Source: Halomonas organivorans
Lineage (GTDB): Bacteria > Pseudomonadota > Gammaproteobacteria > Pseudomonadales > Halomonadaceae
DNA length: 64,000 nt
Assembly (NCBI RefSeq): GCF_014192055.1
Contig: NZ_JACHXM010000011.1
Span: 29,762-93,761 of the forward strand
Direction of reading: 5' to 3'
Below, piece by piece: positions 37,132-45,660 of this stretch. Position 1 is the stretch's first letter. Every line of letters starts with the position of its first letter. The position numbers and the translations under genes were made by a program. The notes beneath the pieces were generated by a model. It saw only the letters and a list, made by a program, of their open reading frames with translations, was not told the origin of the DNA and made no database searches.

Positions 37132-38574
37132 TCAGTGGGCTTTGACATAGCAGGTCTTGACCACGGTGTAGAATTCGCGGGCGTAGCGTCCCTGCTCCCG
37201 GGGGCCGAAGCTGGAATCCTTGCGGCCGCCGAAGGGCACGTGGTAGTCGGTGCCGGCGGTGGCCAGGTTGACCATCACGCAGCCGGTTTCGGCACGGGCC
37301 TTGAAGTCGCTGGCGAGCTTCAGGGAATCGGTGATGATGCCCGCGGTGAGGCCGAAGTTGGTGTCGTTGAGGGTGGCGATGGCCTCCTCGTAGTCGCGGA
37401 CCCGGATCACGCAGGCGATCGGCCCGAAGACCTCCTCGCGGTTGATGGCCATGTCGTTGGTGGTGTCGACGAACAGCGTCGGGGCCATGAAGAAACCCTT
37501 GGTATCGCGCTCGAGCCGCTCGCCGCCGAAGGCCAGGGTGGCGCCGTCGGCTGTCGCGCGCTCGACCCAGGCCAGGTTGGACGCCAGCTGGCGGGCATCC
37601 ACGGCGGGGCCGATGTGCACGCCCTCCTCCAGGGCATGGCCGACCCGGACCGTCTTCAGCTTGGCGATCAGCTTGTCGACGAAGGCATCGTGGACGGCTT
37701 CGGTGACGATGAGGCGCGAGGAGGCGGTGCACTTCTGGCCGGTGCCGGAGTAGGCGCCGGCGAAGGCGGCCTCCACGGCCAGGTCAAGGTCGGCGTCGTC
37801 GGCGACGATCAGGGCGTTCTTGGAGCCCATCTCCAGTTGGCACCTGACCAGGTTGCCGGCGGTGGCGGCGGCCACGCGGCGGCCTACGTCCAGCGAGCCG
37901 GTGAAGCTCAGCGCCTGGATCTCGGGGCTCGAGATGAGCGCGTCGCCGACGCTCGATCCCGGGCCCATCAGCAGGTTGAAGGTGCCGGCGGGCAGCGCCT
38001 GGCGGCTGATGATCTCGGTCAGCGCCCAGGCGCTGGCCGGCACCAGGTTGGCCGGCTTGAAGATCACCGCGTTGCCGAAGGCCAGTGCCGGGGCGATCTT
38101 CCACACCGCGGTGGCCATCGGGAAGTTCCAGGGGCTGATGATGCCGACCACGCCCACCGGCTCGCGACGGGTGTCGACCTCGACGCCGGGACGCACGGAG
38201 TCGACCCGCTCGTCGATCTGGCGCAGCACCTCGGCGGCGTAGTAATGGAAGAACTGGCCGGAGCGGTAGACCTCGCCGACGCCCTCGGCCAGAGCCTTGC
38301 CCTCTTCCCGCGCCAGCAGGCGGCCGAGCTCGTCCTTGCGCGCGATCAGCTCGTCGCCGATGGCCATCAGCACGGCGTAGCGTTGCTCCAGGCCGCTGTC
38401 GCGCCATTCGGCTAGGCCGCGGTGGGCCGCGGCGATGGCCTCGCCGACCTGGTGGACGCCGGCCTGGGCGTAGTGGCCGATCAGGTCGCGGGTATCCGAC
38501 GGGCTGTGGTTGGCGATGCTGTCCTGGCCCTCGACCCAGGCGTCGTCGATGTACAGGGAATGAACGTGGGACAT
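37132..38574 (-). CDS. Aldehyde dehydrogenase, alpha-ketoglutaric-semialdehyde-dehydrogenase-like
   Basis: A 480-residue NAD(P)-dependent aldehyde dehydrogenase. ISPWNFPMATAVWKIAPALAFGN, FTGSLDVGRRVA, LEMGSKNALIVADDADLD (general base Glu) and GTGQKCTASSRLIV (catalytic Cys) are intact. MGSKN in place of the common LGGKSP and the end YHVPFGGRKDSSFGPREQG are typical of the KGSADH-type subgroup. It would oxidise an aldehyde arising from the substrate taken up by the BCCT carrier. First gene of the minus-strand operon, with GGAGGTTTCC before ATG, divergent from the LysR gene. Confidence 0.85.
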   Translation of the reverse strand: MSHVHSLYIDDAWVEGQDSIANHSPSDTRDLIGHYAQAGVHQVGEAIAAAHRGLAEWRDSGLEQRYAVLMAIGDELIARKDELGRLLAREEGKALAEGVGEVYRSGQFFHYYAAEVLRQIDERVDSVRPGVEVDTRREPVGVVGIISPWNFPMATAVWKIAPALAFGNAVIFKPANLVPASAWALTEIISRQALPAGTFNLLMGPGSSVGDALISSPEIQALSFTGSLDVGRRVAAATAGNLVRCQLEMGSKNALIVADDADLDLAVEAAFAGAYSGTGQKCTASSRLIVTEAVHDAFVDKLIAKLKTVRVGHALEEGVHIGPAVDARQLASNLAWVERATADGATLAFGGERLERDTKGFFMAPTLFVDTTNDMAINREEVFGPIACVIRVRDYEEAIATLNDTNFGLTAGIITDSLKLASDFKARAETGCVMVNLATAGTDYHVPFGGRKDSSFGPREQGRYAREFYTVVKTCYVKAH

Positions 38575-38688
38575 GGAAACCTCCTTGATGACGTTGCCGT
38601 CATGCTAGGCGAGGGTCCAAGATAAGGATAATCAATAAAAAAGATTCAATGATCAGGCTTTCTTACCGTCCAGGGGCGAGGAGGGACC
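38575..38688. promoter_or_regulatory. Divergent promoter region between aldehyde dehydrogenase and LysR genes
   Basis: This short region is AT-rich around 38618-38665 (AAGATAAGGATAATCAAT and AAAAAAGATTCAATGATC), in contrast to the GC-rich surroundings. Imperfect ATTGA/TCAAT half sites spaced by about 11 bases are compatible with LysR-type T-N11-A operators. No exact promoter is called. Confidence 0.45.
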
Positions 38689-39570
38689 GTGCTGCCCGAG
38701 CTCAAGATCCAGCCGCTGCGCTGCGTGCTGGCCATCGTCGACGCGGGGGGCTTCCATGCCGCGGCCCGTCAGCTGCATCGCACCCAGCCCGCGGTGTCCA
38801 TGGCGGTCCGGGAGCTCGAGCAGCGCCTGGGCGAACCGCTGTTCGAAAAGGGCGGGAAGGCCACGCTCACGCCCTTCGGGGCCTACTGCCTGCCGCGCTT
38901 CCGCGAGCTGATCACACGCCACGATCGCCTGAGCCGCGAGCTGGCGGCCCAGGTCCAGAAGCAGGCGGGGCACGTCGACATGGCCGCGGTGCCCTCGGTG
39001 GCCAGTCGCCTGATGCCGCGCCTGCTGAACGACTTCATCCTTCGCTATCCCGAACTGCGTGTCAGCCTGCAGGACGGCAACGCTGACTTCGTCCGACGGC
39101 TGGTGGCAGGCGGCGAGGTCGAGCTGGGGCTCACCAGCCTGTGGCAGCGGGACGACGACCTGGCCTTCACGCCACTGATGCGCGATGCCGTGGGGGTGGT
39201 GTGCCGGGACGATCACCCCCTGGCGGGACGGGAGACGCTAGGCTGGGAGGCGCTGCAGGGACAAGTGCTGATCCGCAACGGCACCTCGCGCCTGCTGGAG
39301 GGCACTGAGGCCGAACCGCTGCTGGCCGAGAGCGCCTTCGACATCTCCAACATGATCTCGCTGACCGCCATGCTGGTGGCCGGGATCGGCATCACCACCC
39401 TGCCACGGCTGGCTTTCCCCGAGGAGTACGAGCGGCTGCGCTTCATCCCCCTGGTGGATCCCCGGGTCGAGCGGGAACTGGGGCTGCTGCGTCCTGGGCG
39501 TCGCAGCCTGTCGCCGGCGGCCCAGGCCATGGAGGCCTTCATCATCGAGGCCCTCGGCGAGACCGACTAG
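38689..39570 (+). CDS. LysR-family transcriptional regulator
   Basis: A 293-residue regulator with an N-terminal winged helix (LKIQPLRCVLAIVDAGGFHAAARQLHRTQPAVSMAVRELEQRLGEPLFEK is split over residues 5-55) and a periplasmic-binding-protein-like effector domain from about residue 92. It is divergent from the aldehyde dehydrogenase/dipeptidase/BCCT operon, the usual layout for LysR control of the neighbouring operon. The start is GTG after GAGGAGGGACC. Effector unknown, presumably the BCCT substrate or a breakdown product. Confidence 0.9.
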   Translation: MLPELKIQPLRCVLAIVDAGGFHAAARQLHRTQPAVSMAVRELEQRLGEPLFEKGGKATLTPFGAYCLPRFRELITRHDRLSRELAAQVQKQAGHVDMAAVPSVASRLMPRLLNDFILRYPELRVSLQDGNADFVRRLVAGGEVELGLTSLWQRDDDLAFTPLMRDAVGVVCRDDHPLAGRETLGWEALQGQVLIRNGTSRLLEGTEAEPLLAESAFDISNMISLTAMLVAGIGITTLPRLAFPEEYERLRFIPLVDPRVERELGLLRPGRRSLSPAAQAMEAFIIEALGETD

Positions 39571-39605
39571 CGTCCTCGTGACCGGGCGCCCCTCGAGCGA
39601 GGCGC

Positions 39606-40799
39606 CTACACCAGCGACAGCAGGGCGGTCACCAGCAGATCAGGATCGTAGTGGGGGGCGTCATCCTCGTCGATCAGCCGGGTGTCGATCAGGGTCACGC
39701 CCCGCTCGGCCAGGAAGTCGGCGGACAGCCGGCCGGGGTAGTCGCCGCGCTCGCTGTCGATGAGCACGAAGTCCAGCAGCTCCCGGGCGGGGCAGGTTTC
39801 GCCGACGTCGCGGCGCAGGGTGTCGAGCAGCACGGCGACCTGGCGCTCCAGGTTCATGCCGGTCTGCTCCGGGTCGGGGCTCGGGTTGGGAATGAAGACC
39901 TTGGGGCAGCGGTTGGCGCGGATCGCCCGACCGACGCCTTGCGGCAGAAGGTTGGCCAGCAGGCTGGAGTAGAAACTGCCCGGGGGATAACAGATCAGCT
40001 CGGCGCCGGCGATCAGCCGGCGGTTCTGCTCGTGCAGCGTCGCCGACACGGGAACGTGGGCATCGCGGTCGGCCGAGAGCTCGAGCTCGGCGATGGGCGT
40101 GGCCAGGGGGGCGACCTCCTTGCCGGTAATGCGATGCTGGCCCAGTACCCGCCGCCCGTCCTCCAGGGTGGCCGCCAGGTGATAGTCCTGGTCGACCACG
40201 GCGCGAACCGTGCCGCGCACGTGCACCAGCTTCGAGAACAGGAAGATGATCGGGTCGAGCTGCTGGTGGTTGTTGAGGTAGCCGCCGGCCAGGATCAGGT
40301 TGCCGATGCTGGCGCCGCGCAGGTCGAAGCCCTCAGGCATCGACTCGCGAAAGTAGCCGAGCTGGTGGCAGGTCAGCTGGCGCATGGGGCTAGGGATCGC
40401 ATCGATCAGGGGGTGGCGTCCCGCCGCCAGTGCGTCGAGGGTGTCCTGCAGGACGGCCGCGTCCGCGTTCTTCGGCAAGCGGTGGGTGAACAGCCGGTAG
40501 ACTTCCGGGTGGCCGAGGATGGAGTCGTCGGCGAGTGCCATCAGCCGGCTGCGCAGGTCGCCGATGGCCGGCATGCCGAAGGCCTCACGCAGCTTGGCGG
40601 AGCTGCCGCCGGAGTCGAAGGGCGTCACCAGGTGGATGGAGTTGTGGGTGTAGTGCTGGAGGCGCCGCGACATTCCGTTCAGCGCGGAGCCGCCGCTGAA
40701 GAACAGCAGCCTCGGGCCCAGCTCCGGTGCCTTCTGGTAGCGCTGGACGCGCAGCGGGTCGGGCACCTGGGCGGTACGGGTCACGCGGACGTCGACCAT
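39606..40799 (-). CDS. CofD/YvcK-like superfamily protein
   Basis: A 397-residue protein beginning LLFFSGGSALNGMSRRLQHYTHN and VTPFDSGGSSAKLREAFGMPAIGDLRSRLMAL, a glycine-rich nucleotide-sugar/Fo-binding fold shared by CofD and YvcK (gluconeogenesis factor). Later YCPPGSFYSSLLANLLPQG-like sequence (ICYPPGSFYSSLLANLLPQG) and KVFIPNPSPDPEQTG fit the YvcK-like part. It lies outside the F420 operon and is longer than CofD, so it is probably not the Fo transferase; a UDP-sugar-binding regulatory or uncharacterised role is more likely. It converges with the LysR gene, with only 35 bases between stops. Confidence 0.75.
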   Translation of the reverse strand: MVDVRVTRTAQVPDPLRVQRYQKAPELGPRLLFFSGGSALNGMSRRLQHYTHNSIHLVTPFDSGGSSAKLREAFGMPAIGDLRSRLMALADDSILGHPEVYRLFTHRLPKNADAAVLQDTLDALAAGRHPLIDAIPSPMRQLTCHQLGYFRESMPEGFDLRGASIGNLILAGGYLNNHQQLDPIIFLFSKLVHVRGTVRAVVDQDYHLAATLEDGRRVLGQHRITGKEVAPLATPIAELELSADRDAHVPVSATLHEQNRRLIAGAELICYPPGSFYSSLLANLLPQGVGRAIRANRCPKVFIPNPSPDPEQTGMNLERQVAVLLDTLRRDVGETCPARELLDFVLIDSERGDYPGRLSADFLAERGVTLIDTRLIDEDDAPHYDPDLLVTALLSLV

Positions 40800-41016
40800 G
40801 TCGGCCTTCCTTCCCTGTTCCTGAGTTTCCTGGTCCCGCAGGGTGCCCGCTTTTGAGCGTCTTGTCGCCTGGCGCCGGTCGGGAACAGGGGCCTTGGCGC
40901 GTCACGTCGAACATGGCATGCCTGTGACAGTGTAGAAGCCCTAGGCTCCTTCGACGGGGCTCCGGCGTGACCATTCGGCCAGCGCTCCGAGCCGTCGTGA
41001 AGCGCCCGATAACGAT

Positions 41017-41044
41017 GCCGCCCCGGCCGAATGGCCGGGGCGGC
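41017..41044. terminator. Strong hairpin downstream of the guanidino-pathway operon
   Basis: GCCGCCCCGGCC (41017-41028) and GGCCGGGGCGGC (41033-41044) form a perfect 12-bp stem with a GAAT loop. It lies 23 bases past the stop of the aldehyde dehydrogenase gene on the minus strand and probably separates that operon from the CofD-like gene. No T-run is seen. Confidence 0.6.
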
Positions 41045-41066
41045 TGCCCTGTTTGCCCGCTGGTCG

Positions 41067-42515
41067 TCAGTCCGCCGGGCCGATCAGGTGCTTGACCTCC
41101 AGGTAGCCGGCCAGTCCCCAGGGGCCGAGCTCGCGGCCGATGCCGCTGATGCCGAAGCCGCCCCAGCTGGCTTCCGGCATCACCAACTGCTCACTGTTGA
41201 CCCAGATGCTGCCGGCGCGCAGCGCGCGGCCGACGCGACGTGCGCGCTCGGCGCTGCCAGAGATCACGGTGGCGGCCAGGCCGAAGGCGCTGTCGTTGGC
41301 CAGCGCGATTGCCTCGTCGTCGCTCGCGGCGCTGCGGGCGCACAGCACCGGGCCGAAGATCTCCTCCTTCCACAGCCGGCTGTCGACGGGCACGTCGCGG
41401 TACAGGGTCGGGGCGACGAACTCGCCTCGGGCGGGCAGCTCGCGGTGGCGGGCGTCGCGCACCGCGACCAGCCCTTCGTCGGCGGCGACGGCCAGGTAGC
41501 CTTCCACGGCCCGGCGCTGGCGGGCGCTGGTCATGGGCCCCATGTCGGTGTCGTCGGCGAGCGGGTCGCCCAGGCGGATGGCGTCGATGCGCGTGGCCAG
41601 CGCCGCGTACAGCGGCTCGGCCAGCGATTCGTGCACGATCAGCCGCGAGGTCGCCGAGCAGATCTGCCCGGAGTTGAAGTAGATGCCGGCCATCACCCAG
41701 TCCGCGGCGGCCTCGACCTCGGCGTCGTCGAGCACCAGGATCGGCGACTTGCCGCCGAGCTCCAGCGACACGCCGCGGGTGCCCTCGGCGGCGGCACGCA
41801 TCACCTTCTCGCCCACCGCATTGCTGCCGGTGAAGGACAGCTTGTCGATGCCGGGGTGGGCGGTGAGCGGCGCGCCGATGCCCTCGCCGTCGCCGTGCAC
41901 CAGGTTGAGCACCCCGGCCGGCAGGCCGATGGCCTCGGCGATCTCGGCCACCGCCTGTTCGGGCAGCGGGGTGACCTCGGAGGGCTTGAACACCACCGTG
42001 CAGCCGGCGGCCAGCGCCGGGGCGATCTTCCAGGCGCTGGTCACCAGCGGGAAGTTCCAGGGCGTGATCAGCCCGACCACGCCGGCCGGGTCCTCGTAGG
42101 TGCGCGCCTCGATGCCGTCCATGGCGTGCTCGACCAGGCGACCCTGGCGGGCCTCCAGGGCCCGGGCCTGGCCGGCGTAGTAGCGGTAGCAGGCGATGGC
42201 GTCGTCGAGGTCGATGGCGGCCTCGGCCAGGGCCTTGCCGTTGTTGGTCACCGACAGCCGCATCAGCGCCTCGCGGCGCTCGACGAGGGCGTCGGCGAAG
42301 GCTTCCAGGTAGTCGGCGCGGCGTTCGCCGCCCAGCGCCTGCCAGGCGGGCAGCGCACGACGCGCGGCGGCCACCGCGGCGTCGACGTCGGCCGGGGCGC
42401 CGGCGGTGAGCTCGGCAATCGGTTGCTGGCGATAAGGATCGGTCACCGCCAGGCGGCGCTGCCCCTGGCTCTCGATCCACTGGTTGTCGATGTACTGCTT
42501 GGTCAGTCGTTGCAC
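41067..42515 (-). CDS. Aldehyde dehydrogenase, probable 4-guanidinobutyraldehyde dehydrogenase
   Basis: A 482-residue NAD(P)-dependent aldehyde dehydrogenase related to betaine-aldehyde and aminoaldehyde dehydrogenases. LITPWNFPLVTSAWKIAPALAAG, FTGSNAVGEKVM, LELGGKSPILVLDDAEVE (general base Glu) and FNSGQICSATSRLIV (catalytic Cys) are present. It follows the AruI-like decarboxylase whose product would be 4-guanidinobutanal, so oxidation to 4-guanidinobutyrate is the likely step (KauB-like role). Aminoaldehydes from polyamine breakdown are alternative substrates. Confidence 0.85.
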   Translation of the reverse strand: MQRLTKQYIDNQWIESQGQRRLAVTDPYRQQPIAELTAGAPADVDAAVAAARRALPAWQALGGERRADYLEAFADALVERREALMRLSVTNNGKALAEAAIDLDDAIACYRYYAGQARALEARQGRLVEHAMDGIEARTYEDPAGVVGLITPWNFPLVTSAWKIAPALAAGCTVVFKPSEVTPLPEQAVAEIAEAIGLPAGVLNLVHGDGEGIGAPLTAHPGIDKLSFTGSNAVGEKVMRAAAEGTRGVSLELGGKSPILVLDDAEVEAAADWVMAGIYFNSGQICSATSRLIVHESLAEPLYAALATRIDAIRLGDPLADDTDMGPMTSARQRRAVEGYLAVAADEGLVAVRDARHRELPARGEFVAPTLYRDVPVDSRLWKEEIFGPVLCARSAASDDEAIALANDSAFGLAATVISGSAERARRVGRALRAGSIWVNSEQLVMPEASWGGFGISGIGRELGPWGLAGYLEVKHLIGPAD

Positions 42516-42536
42516 GGGAAGGCTCCGGATTCGGGG

Positions 42537-44168
42537 TCAGGCGGGGGCGACGGCGTCGGCCCAGGTCGCGGCGTCGACCTCGATCAGCAGGGGGCCGTCG
42601 CTGGGCCGGGTGGCCAGGGCGTGGGCCAGCTCGGCGGGGGTGGCGACGCGGGTGGCAAGGCAGCCGAAGCCGTGGGCCACGGTCAGGAAGTCCGGCGCCT
42701 GGATGTCGACGCCGAGACGGGTGACCCCGGCGTCGTCCATGAAGCGGCGGATCTCCTCATAGCCCTGGTTGTGCCACAGCAGGATCACCACAGGCAGGCG
42801 TTCCTCCACCGCGCAGGCCAGCTCCGGCAGGGTGAACATCACGCCGCCGTCGCCGACCAGCGCCACCACCGGCAGATCGGGCCGGGCAAGGCTCGCGCCC
42901 ATGGCGGCCGGCAGGCCGTAGCCGAGGGTGCCATAGCCGGTGGAGGCGTTGAAGAAGCGCCGCGGCGCCGGCTGGGCGACCAGGTGGTTGGCGGCGTAGG
43001 TGGTGGCGCAGGAGTCGCCGACCAGGATCGCCTCGGGCAGGACCTCGCGCAGGGTGTCGAACAGCGGCACATAGGTCGCGAAGGCGGGATCCCGGGCGAG
43101 CGCCAGGGCCTCCCGCGTTGCCTGGGCTCGGGCGACGCCGCCCCGGGCGCGATGGGGGCCGGCGAAGTGTGCCGCCAGGGCCTCCAGGGCCAGGCCTGCG
43201 TCGGCCACCAGGGCCAGGTCGGCGTGGCGGTTGCGAGCCAACTGCTGGGGATCGACGTCGATGCGAATCAGGCGTCCCCCGAGAGTGAAGCCGTCGTCGA
43301 ACACCACGTCGTAGTCGGTCTCGCCGAGCTCGGTGCCGATGGCCAGTACCACGTCGGCGTCGCGGGCCAGCTCGCGCACTGCGGGCAATGAGGCGTTGGC
43401 GCCCAGGTCCAGCGGATGGTCGCGGCCGAGCAGGCCCTTGGCGTTGATGGTGGTGACCACCGGCGCATCGAGGGCCTCGACCAGCGACCGGGCGGCCTCG
43501 GGGGCATCCGCGCAGCCGCCGCCGAGCAGCACCAGCGGATGCGAGGCGCCCGCCAGCCAGCCGGCGGCTTGCTCGATGGCGGCCGGTGACGGTGCGGCAG
43601 GCGAGAGCCGCCGACGCTGCCAAGCGCGAGGCGGCGTGATGGGGGCATCGAACAGGTCGATGGGAATCTCGAGATGCACAGGCCCCGGCCGCGCGCCTTC
43701 GAACACCGCGAAGGCCCGGGCCAGCGCCTCGGGCAGGCCATCCGGGTCGAGCAGGGTGTGGCTGAAGCGGGCGACCCCGGCGATCAGCTGCTGCTGGCTG
43801 GGCAGTTCATGCAGCCGGCCCTGCCCGCGGCCCAGGGTGTCGCGGCGATTGACGCTGGAGATCACCAGCATCGGCACCGAGTCGGCCAGCGCCTGGCCCA
43901 TGGCGGTGGCGATATTGGTCATGCCGGGCCCGGTGATGATGAAGCAGACCCCGGGCTTGCCGGTGGCCCGGGCGTAGCCGTCGGCCATGAAGCCGGCGCC
44001 CTGCTCGTGGCGCGGGGTAACGTGGCGGATGCCGCCGCTCTCTCCATCGTTCTTCTCACCGCTCAGTCCGCGGTAGAGTTCGACGGTATGCACACCGGGG
44101 ATCCCGAACACGGTATCCACGCCATAGGTATCGCGAAGCAGGCGGATCAGCAGTTCGGCACAGGTCAT
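42537..44168 (-). CDS. aruI: Thiamine-diphosphate enzyme, probable 5-guanidino-2-oxopentanoate decarboxylase
   Basis: A 543-residue protein of the acetolactate-synthase-like family. The N-terminus MTCAELLIRLLRDTYGVDTVFGIPGVHTVELY, the catalytic-Glu segment PRHEQGAGFMADGYARATG (about residue 50), a central domain with INAKGLLGRDHPLDLG, and the ThDP motif VALVGDGGVMFTLPELACAVE with ILLWHNQGYEEI are seen. In Pseudomonas AruI decarboxylates the 2-oxo acid made from arginine by AruH. The start at 44168 gives the normal N-terminus. No aminotransferase (aruH) is present in the window, so another transaminase must supply the oxo acid. Confidence 0.82.
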   Translation of the reverse strand: MTCAELLIRLLRDTYGVDTVFGIPGVHTVELYRGLSGEKNDGESGGIRHVTPRHEQGAGFMADGYARATGKPGVCFIITGPGMTNIATAMGQALADSVPMLVISSVNRRDTLGRGQGRLHELPSQQQLIAGVARFSHTLLDPDGLPEALARAFAVFEGARPGPVHLEIPIDLFDAPITPPRAWQRRRLSPAAPSPAAIEQAAGWLAGASHPLVLLGGGCADAPEAARSLVEALDAPVVTTINAKGLLGRDHPLDLGANASLPAVRELARDADVVLAIGTELGETDYDVVFDDGFTLGGRLIRIDVDPQQLARNRHADLALVADAGLALEALAAHFAGPHRARGGVARAQATREALALARDPAFATYVPLFDTLREVLPEAILVGDSCATTYAANHLVAQPAPRRFFNASTGYGTLGYGLPAAMGASLARPDLPVVALVGDGGVMFTLPELACAVEERLPVVILLWHNQGYEEIRRFMDDAGVTRLGVDIQAPDFLTVAHGFGCLATRVATPAELAHALATRPSDGPLLIEVDAATWADAVAPA

Positions 44169-44217
44169 GAACGTTTCTCTCTCAGGGTTCAGGCTCTCGG
44201 GATTCATGGGCATCGCC

Positions 44218-45597
44218 TCAGCCGACCAGCCAGTGGCCCATGACCACGATGATCGGCAGGGTGATGGCGGTGCGCAGCAGGAAGATGACGATCAGTTCCC
44301 ACAGCTTGAGCGGAATCTTCGACTTGAGTAGCAGGGCGCCGATCTCGGACATGTAGATCAACTGGGTCAGCGACAGGCAGGCGATCACGAAGCGCGTCAG
44401 CTCGCTCTCGATGTCGCTGGCCAGTACCGCCGGCAGGAACATGTCGGCGAAGCCCACCAGAGTCGCGGGGGCAGCGGCCTCGGCCTCGGGAATACGCATC
44501 CACTCCAGCACCGGCACCATCGGATAGGACAGCCAGGTGAACAGCGGTGTGAACTCGGCGAGCATCAGCGCCACGGTGCCGATGGCAATCACCAGCGGCA
44601 GCAGGCCGAGGAAGATGTCGGCGACGTTGAACAGCGCGATTCGGGCCAGTTTCAGCGGCCCCGGGGCGGTCTCGGCGCGGGCCACCGCCATGCCCAGGCT
44701 GTAGCGCAGCAGGTTCTGGTCGCCGGTATTCTCCTCGGCGATCCGGCAGCCCACCGGCTCGTAGTAGGTGTTCGGCTTGCGCGACAGCGGCGGCAGACGC
44801 GGCACGATCACCGCCGCCACCAGGCCGGCCACGACCACGGTCAGGTAGAAGGGCACGAACAGGTGGTTGATGCCGATGAAGCTGGTCACCAGCAGGGCGA
44901 AGGCGATCGAGACGATGGAAAAGTTGGTGGCGATCGCCGAGGCCTCTCGGCAGTTGTAGTAGCCCTGCTCGTACTGCTGGGTGGTGATCAGTACGCCCAC
45001 GGTGCCGGAGCCCATCCAGGAGGCGGTGGCATCGATGGCGCTGCGGCCCGGCAGCCCGAAGATCTTGCGGAAGGGCGTGCGCACCAGGCTGCCGATGAAC
45101 TCCATGAAGCCGAAGTCGACCAGGAAGGGCAGCAGGATGGCGGCAAAGAAGAAGAAGGTCAGCAGTACCGGCGCCAGGTCGTTGAGCATCACGCCGCCGG
45201 TGAAGGAGGCGGTGACCGCCTGCGGGCCGACCTGGAAGTAGGTCATCAGCGCGAACGCCGCGCCCAGGGCGCGCATCACCACCCACAGCGGCGCCACGTC
45301 GAATAGCTCGTGCATGGCGCCCTCGCTGGCCCAGGCCGGGCGAACGAGCTTGACCGTCAGCGTCAGCACGATGGACAGGCACAGCACCACCGTGGCGATG
45401 GTCGGCAGGGCGTCGCCGAGCAGTGCCTTGAGGCCGTCGGCCATCAGCCCCATGCCGATGTTGATGGTGTCGCCGGTGGAGAACGGCACCAGGAACAGGC
45501 CGATGCCGAGCAGCGAGGGAATCAGGAACTTCAGCAGGCCGCTGAGGCTCAGCGATTCGGCGCGGGTGGCGAGGGTCGTGTCGAAGGAGTCAGCCAT
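44218..45597 (-). CDS. YjiH-family membrane protein with nucleoside-recognition (Gate) domains, probable transporter
   Basis: A 459-residue inner-membrane protein with about 11 hydrophobic segments. LKFLIPSLLGIGLFLVPFSTG, FFFFAAILLPFLVDFGFMEFIGSLVRTPFRK and SAIDATASWMGSGTVGVLITTQQYEQGYYNCREASAIATNFS belong to the YjiH/Gate-domain family. It lies between the ureohydrolase and the AruI-like gene, so it may carry arginine, agmatine or guanidinobutyrate. Substrate is unproven for the family. Confidence 0.82.
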   Translation of the reverse strand: MADSFDTTLATRAESLSLSGLLKFLIPSLLGIGLFLVPFSTGDTINIGMGLMADGLKALLGDALPTIATVVLCLSIVLTLTVKLVRPAWASEGAMHELFDVAPLWVVMRALGAAFALMTYFQVGPQAVTASFTGGVMLNDLAPVLLTFFFFAAILLPFLVDFGFMEFIGSLVRTPFRKIFGLPGRSAIDATASWMGSGTVGVLITTQQYEQGYYNCREASAIATNFSIVSIAFALLVTSFIGINHLFVPFYLTVVVAGLVAAVIVPRLPPLSRKPNTYYEPVGCRIAEENTGDQNLLRYSLGMAVARAETAPGPLKLARIALFNVADIFLGLLPLVIAIGTVALMLAEFTPLFTWLSYPMVPVLEWMRIPEAEAAAPATLVGFADMFLPAVLASDIESELTRFVIACLSLTQLIYMSEIGALLLKSKIPLKLWELIVIFLLRTAITLPIIVVMGHWLVG

Positions 45598-45628
45598 GGG
45601 ATTTCCCTGTTGGTCTTGTAATGGGTGT

Positions 45629-45647
45629 GGCCCGGCGCTGCCGGGCC
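45629..45647 (-). promoter_or_regulatory. Intercistronic hairpin between ureohydrolase and YjiH-like genes
   Basis: GGCCCGGC and GCCGGGCC form a perfect eight-base stem around GCT within the 63-base gap. It could protect the upstream message or lower downstream expression. Confidence 0.45.
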
Positions 45648-45660
45648 GGGTGGGCGGCGG

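Noticed and set aside
37110..37148. Longer start for the M19 dipeptidase
   Set aside because: It overlaps the aldehyde dehydrogenase stop and lacks a ribosome binding site, whereas 37109 has GAGGAG and begins directly at the conserved domain.
39606..40799. CofD-like gene as the F420 CofD
   Set aside because: The operon already has a canonical CofD at 27775; this protein is longer with different motifs.
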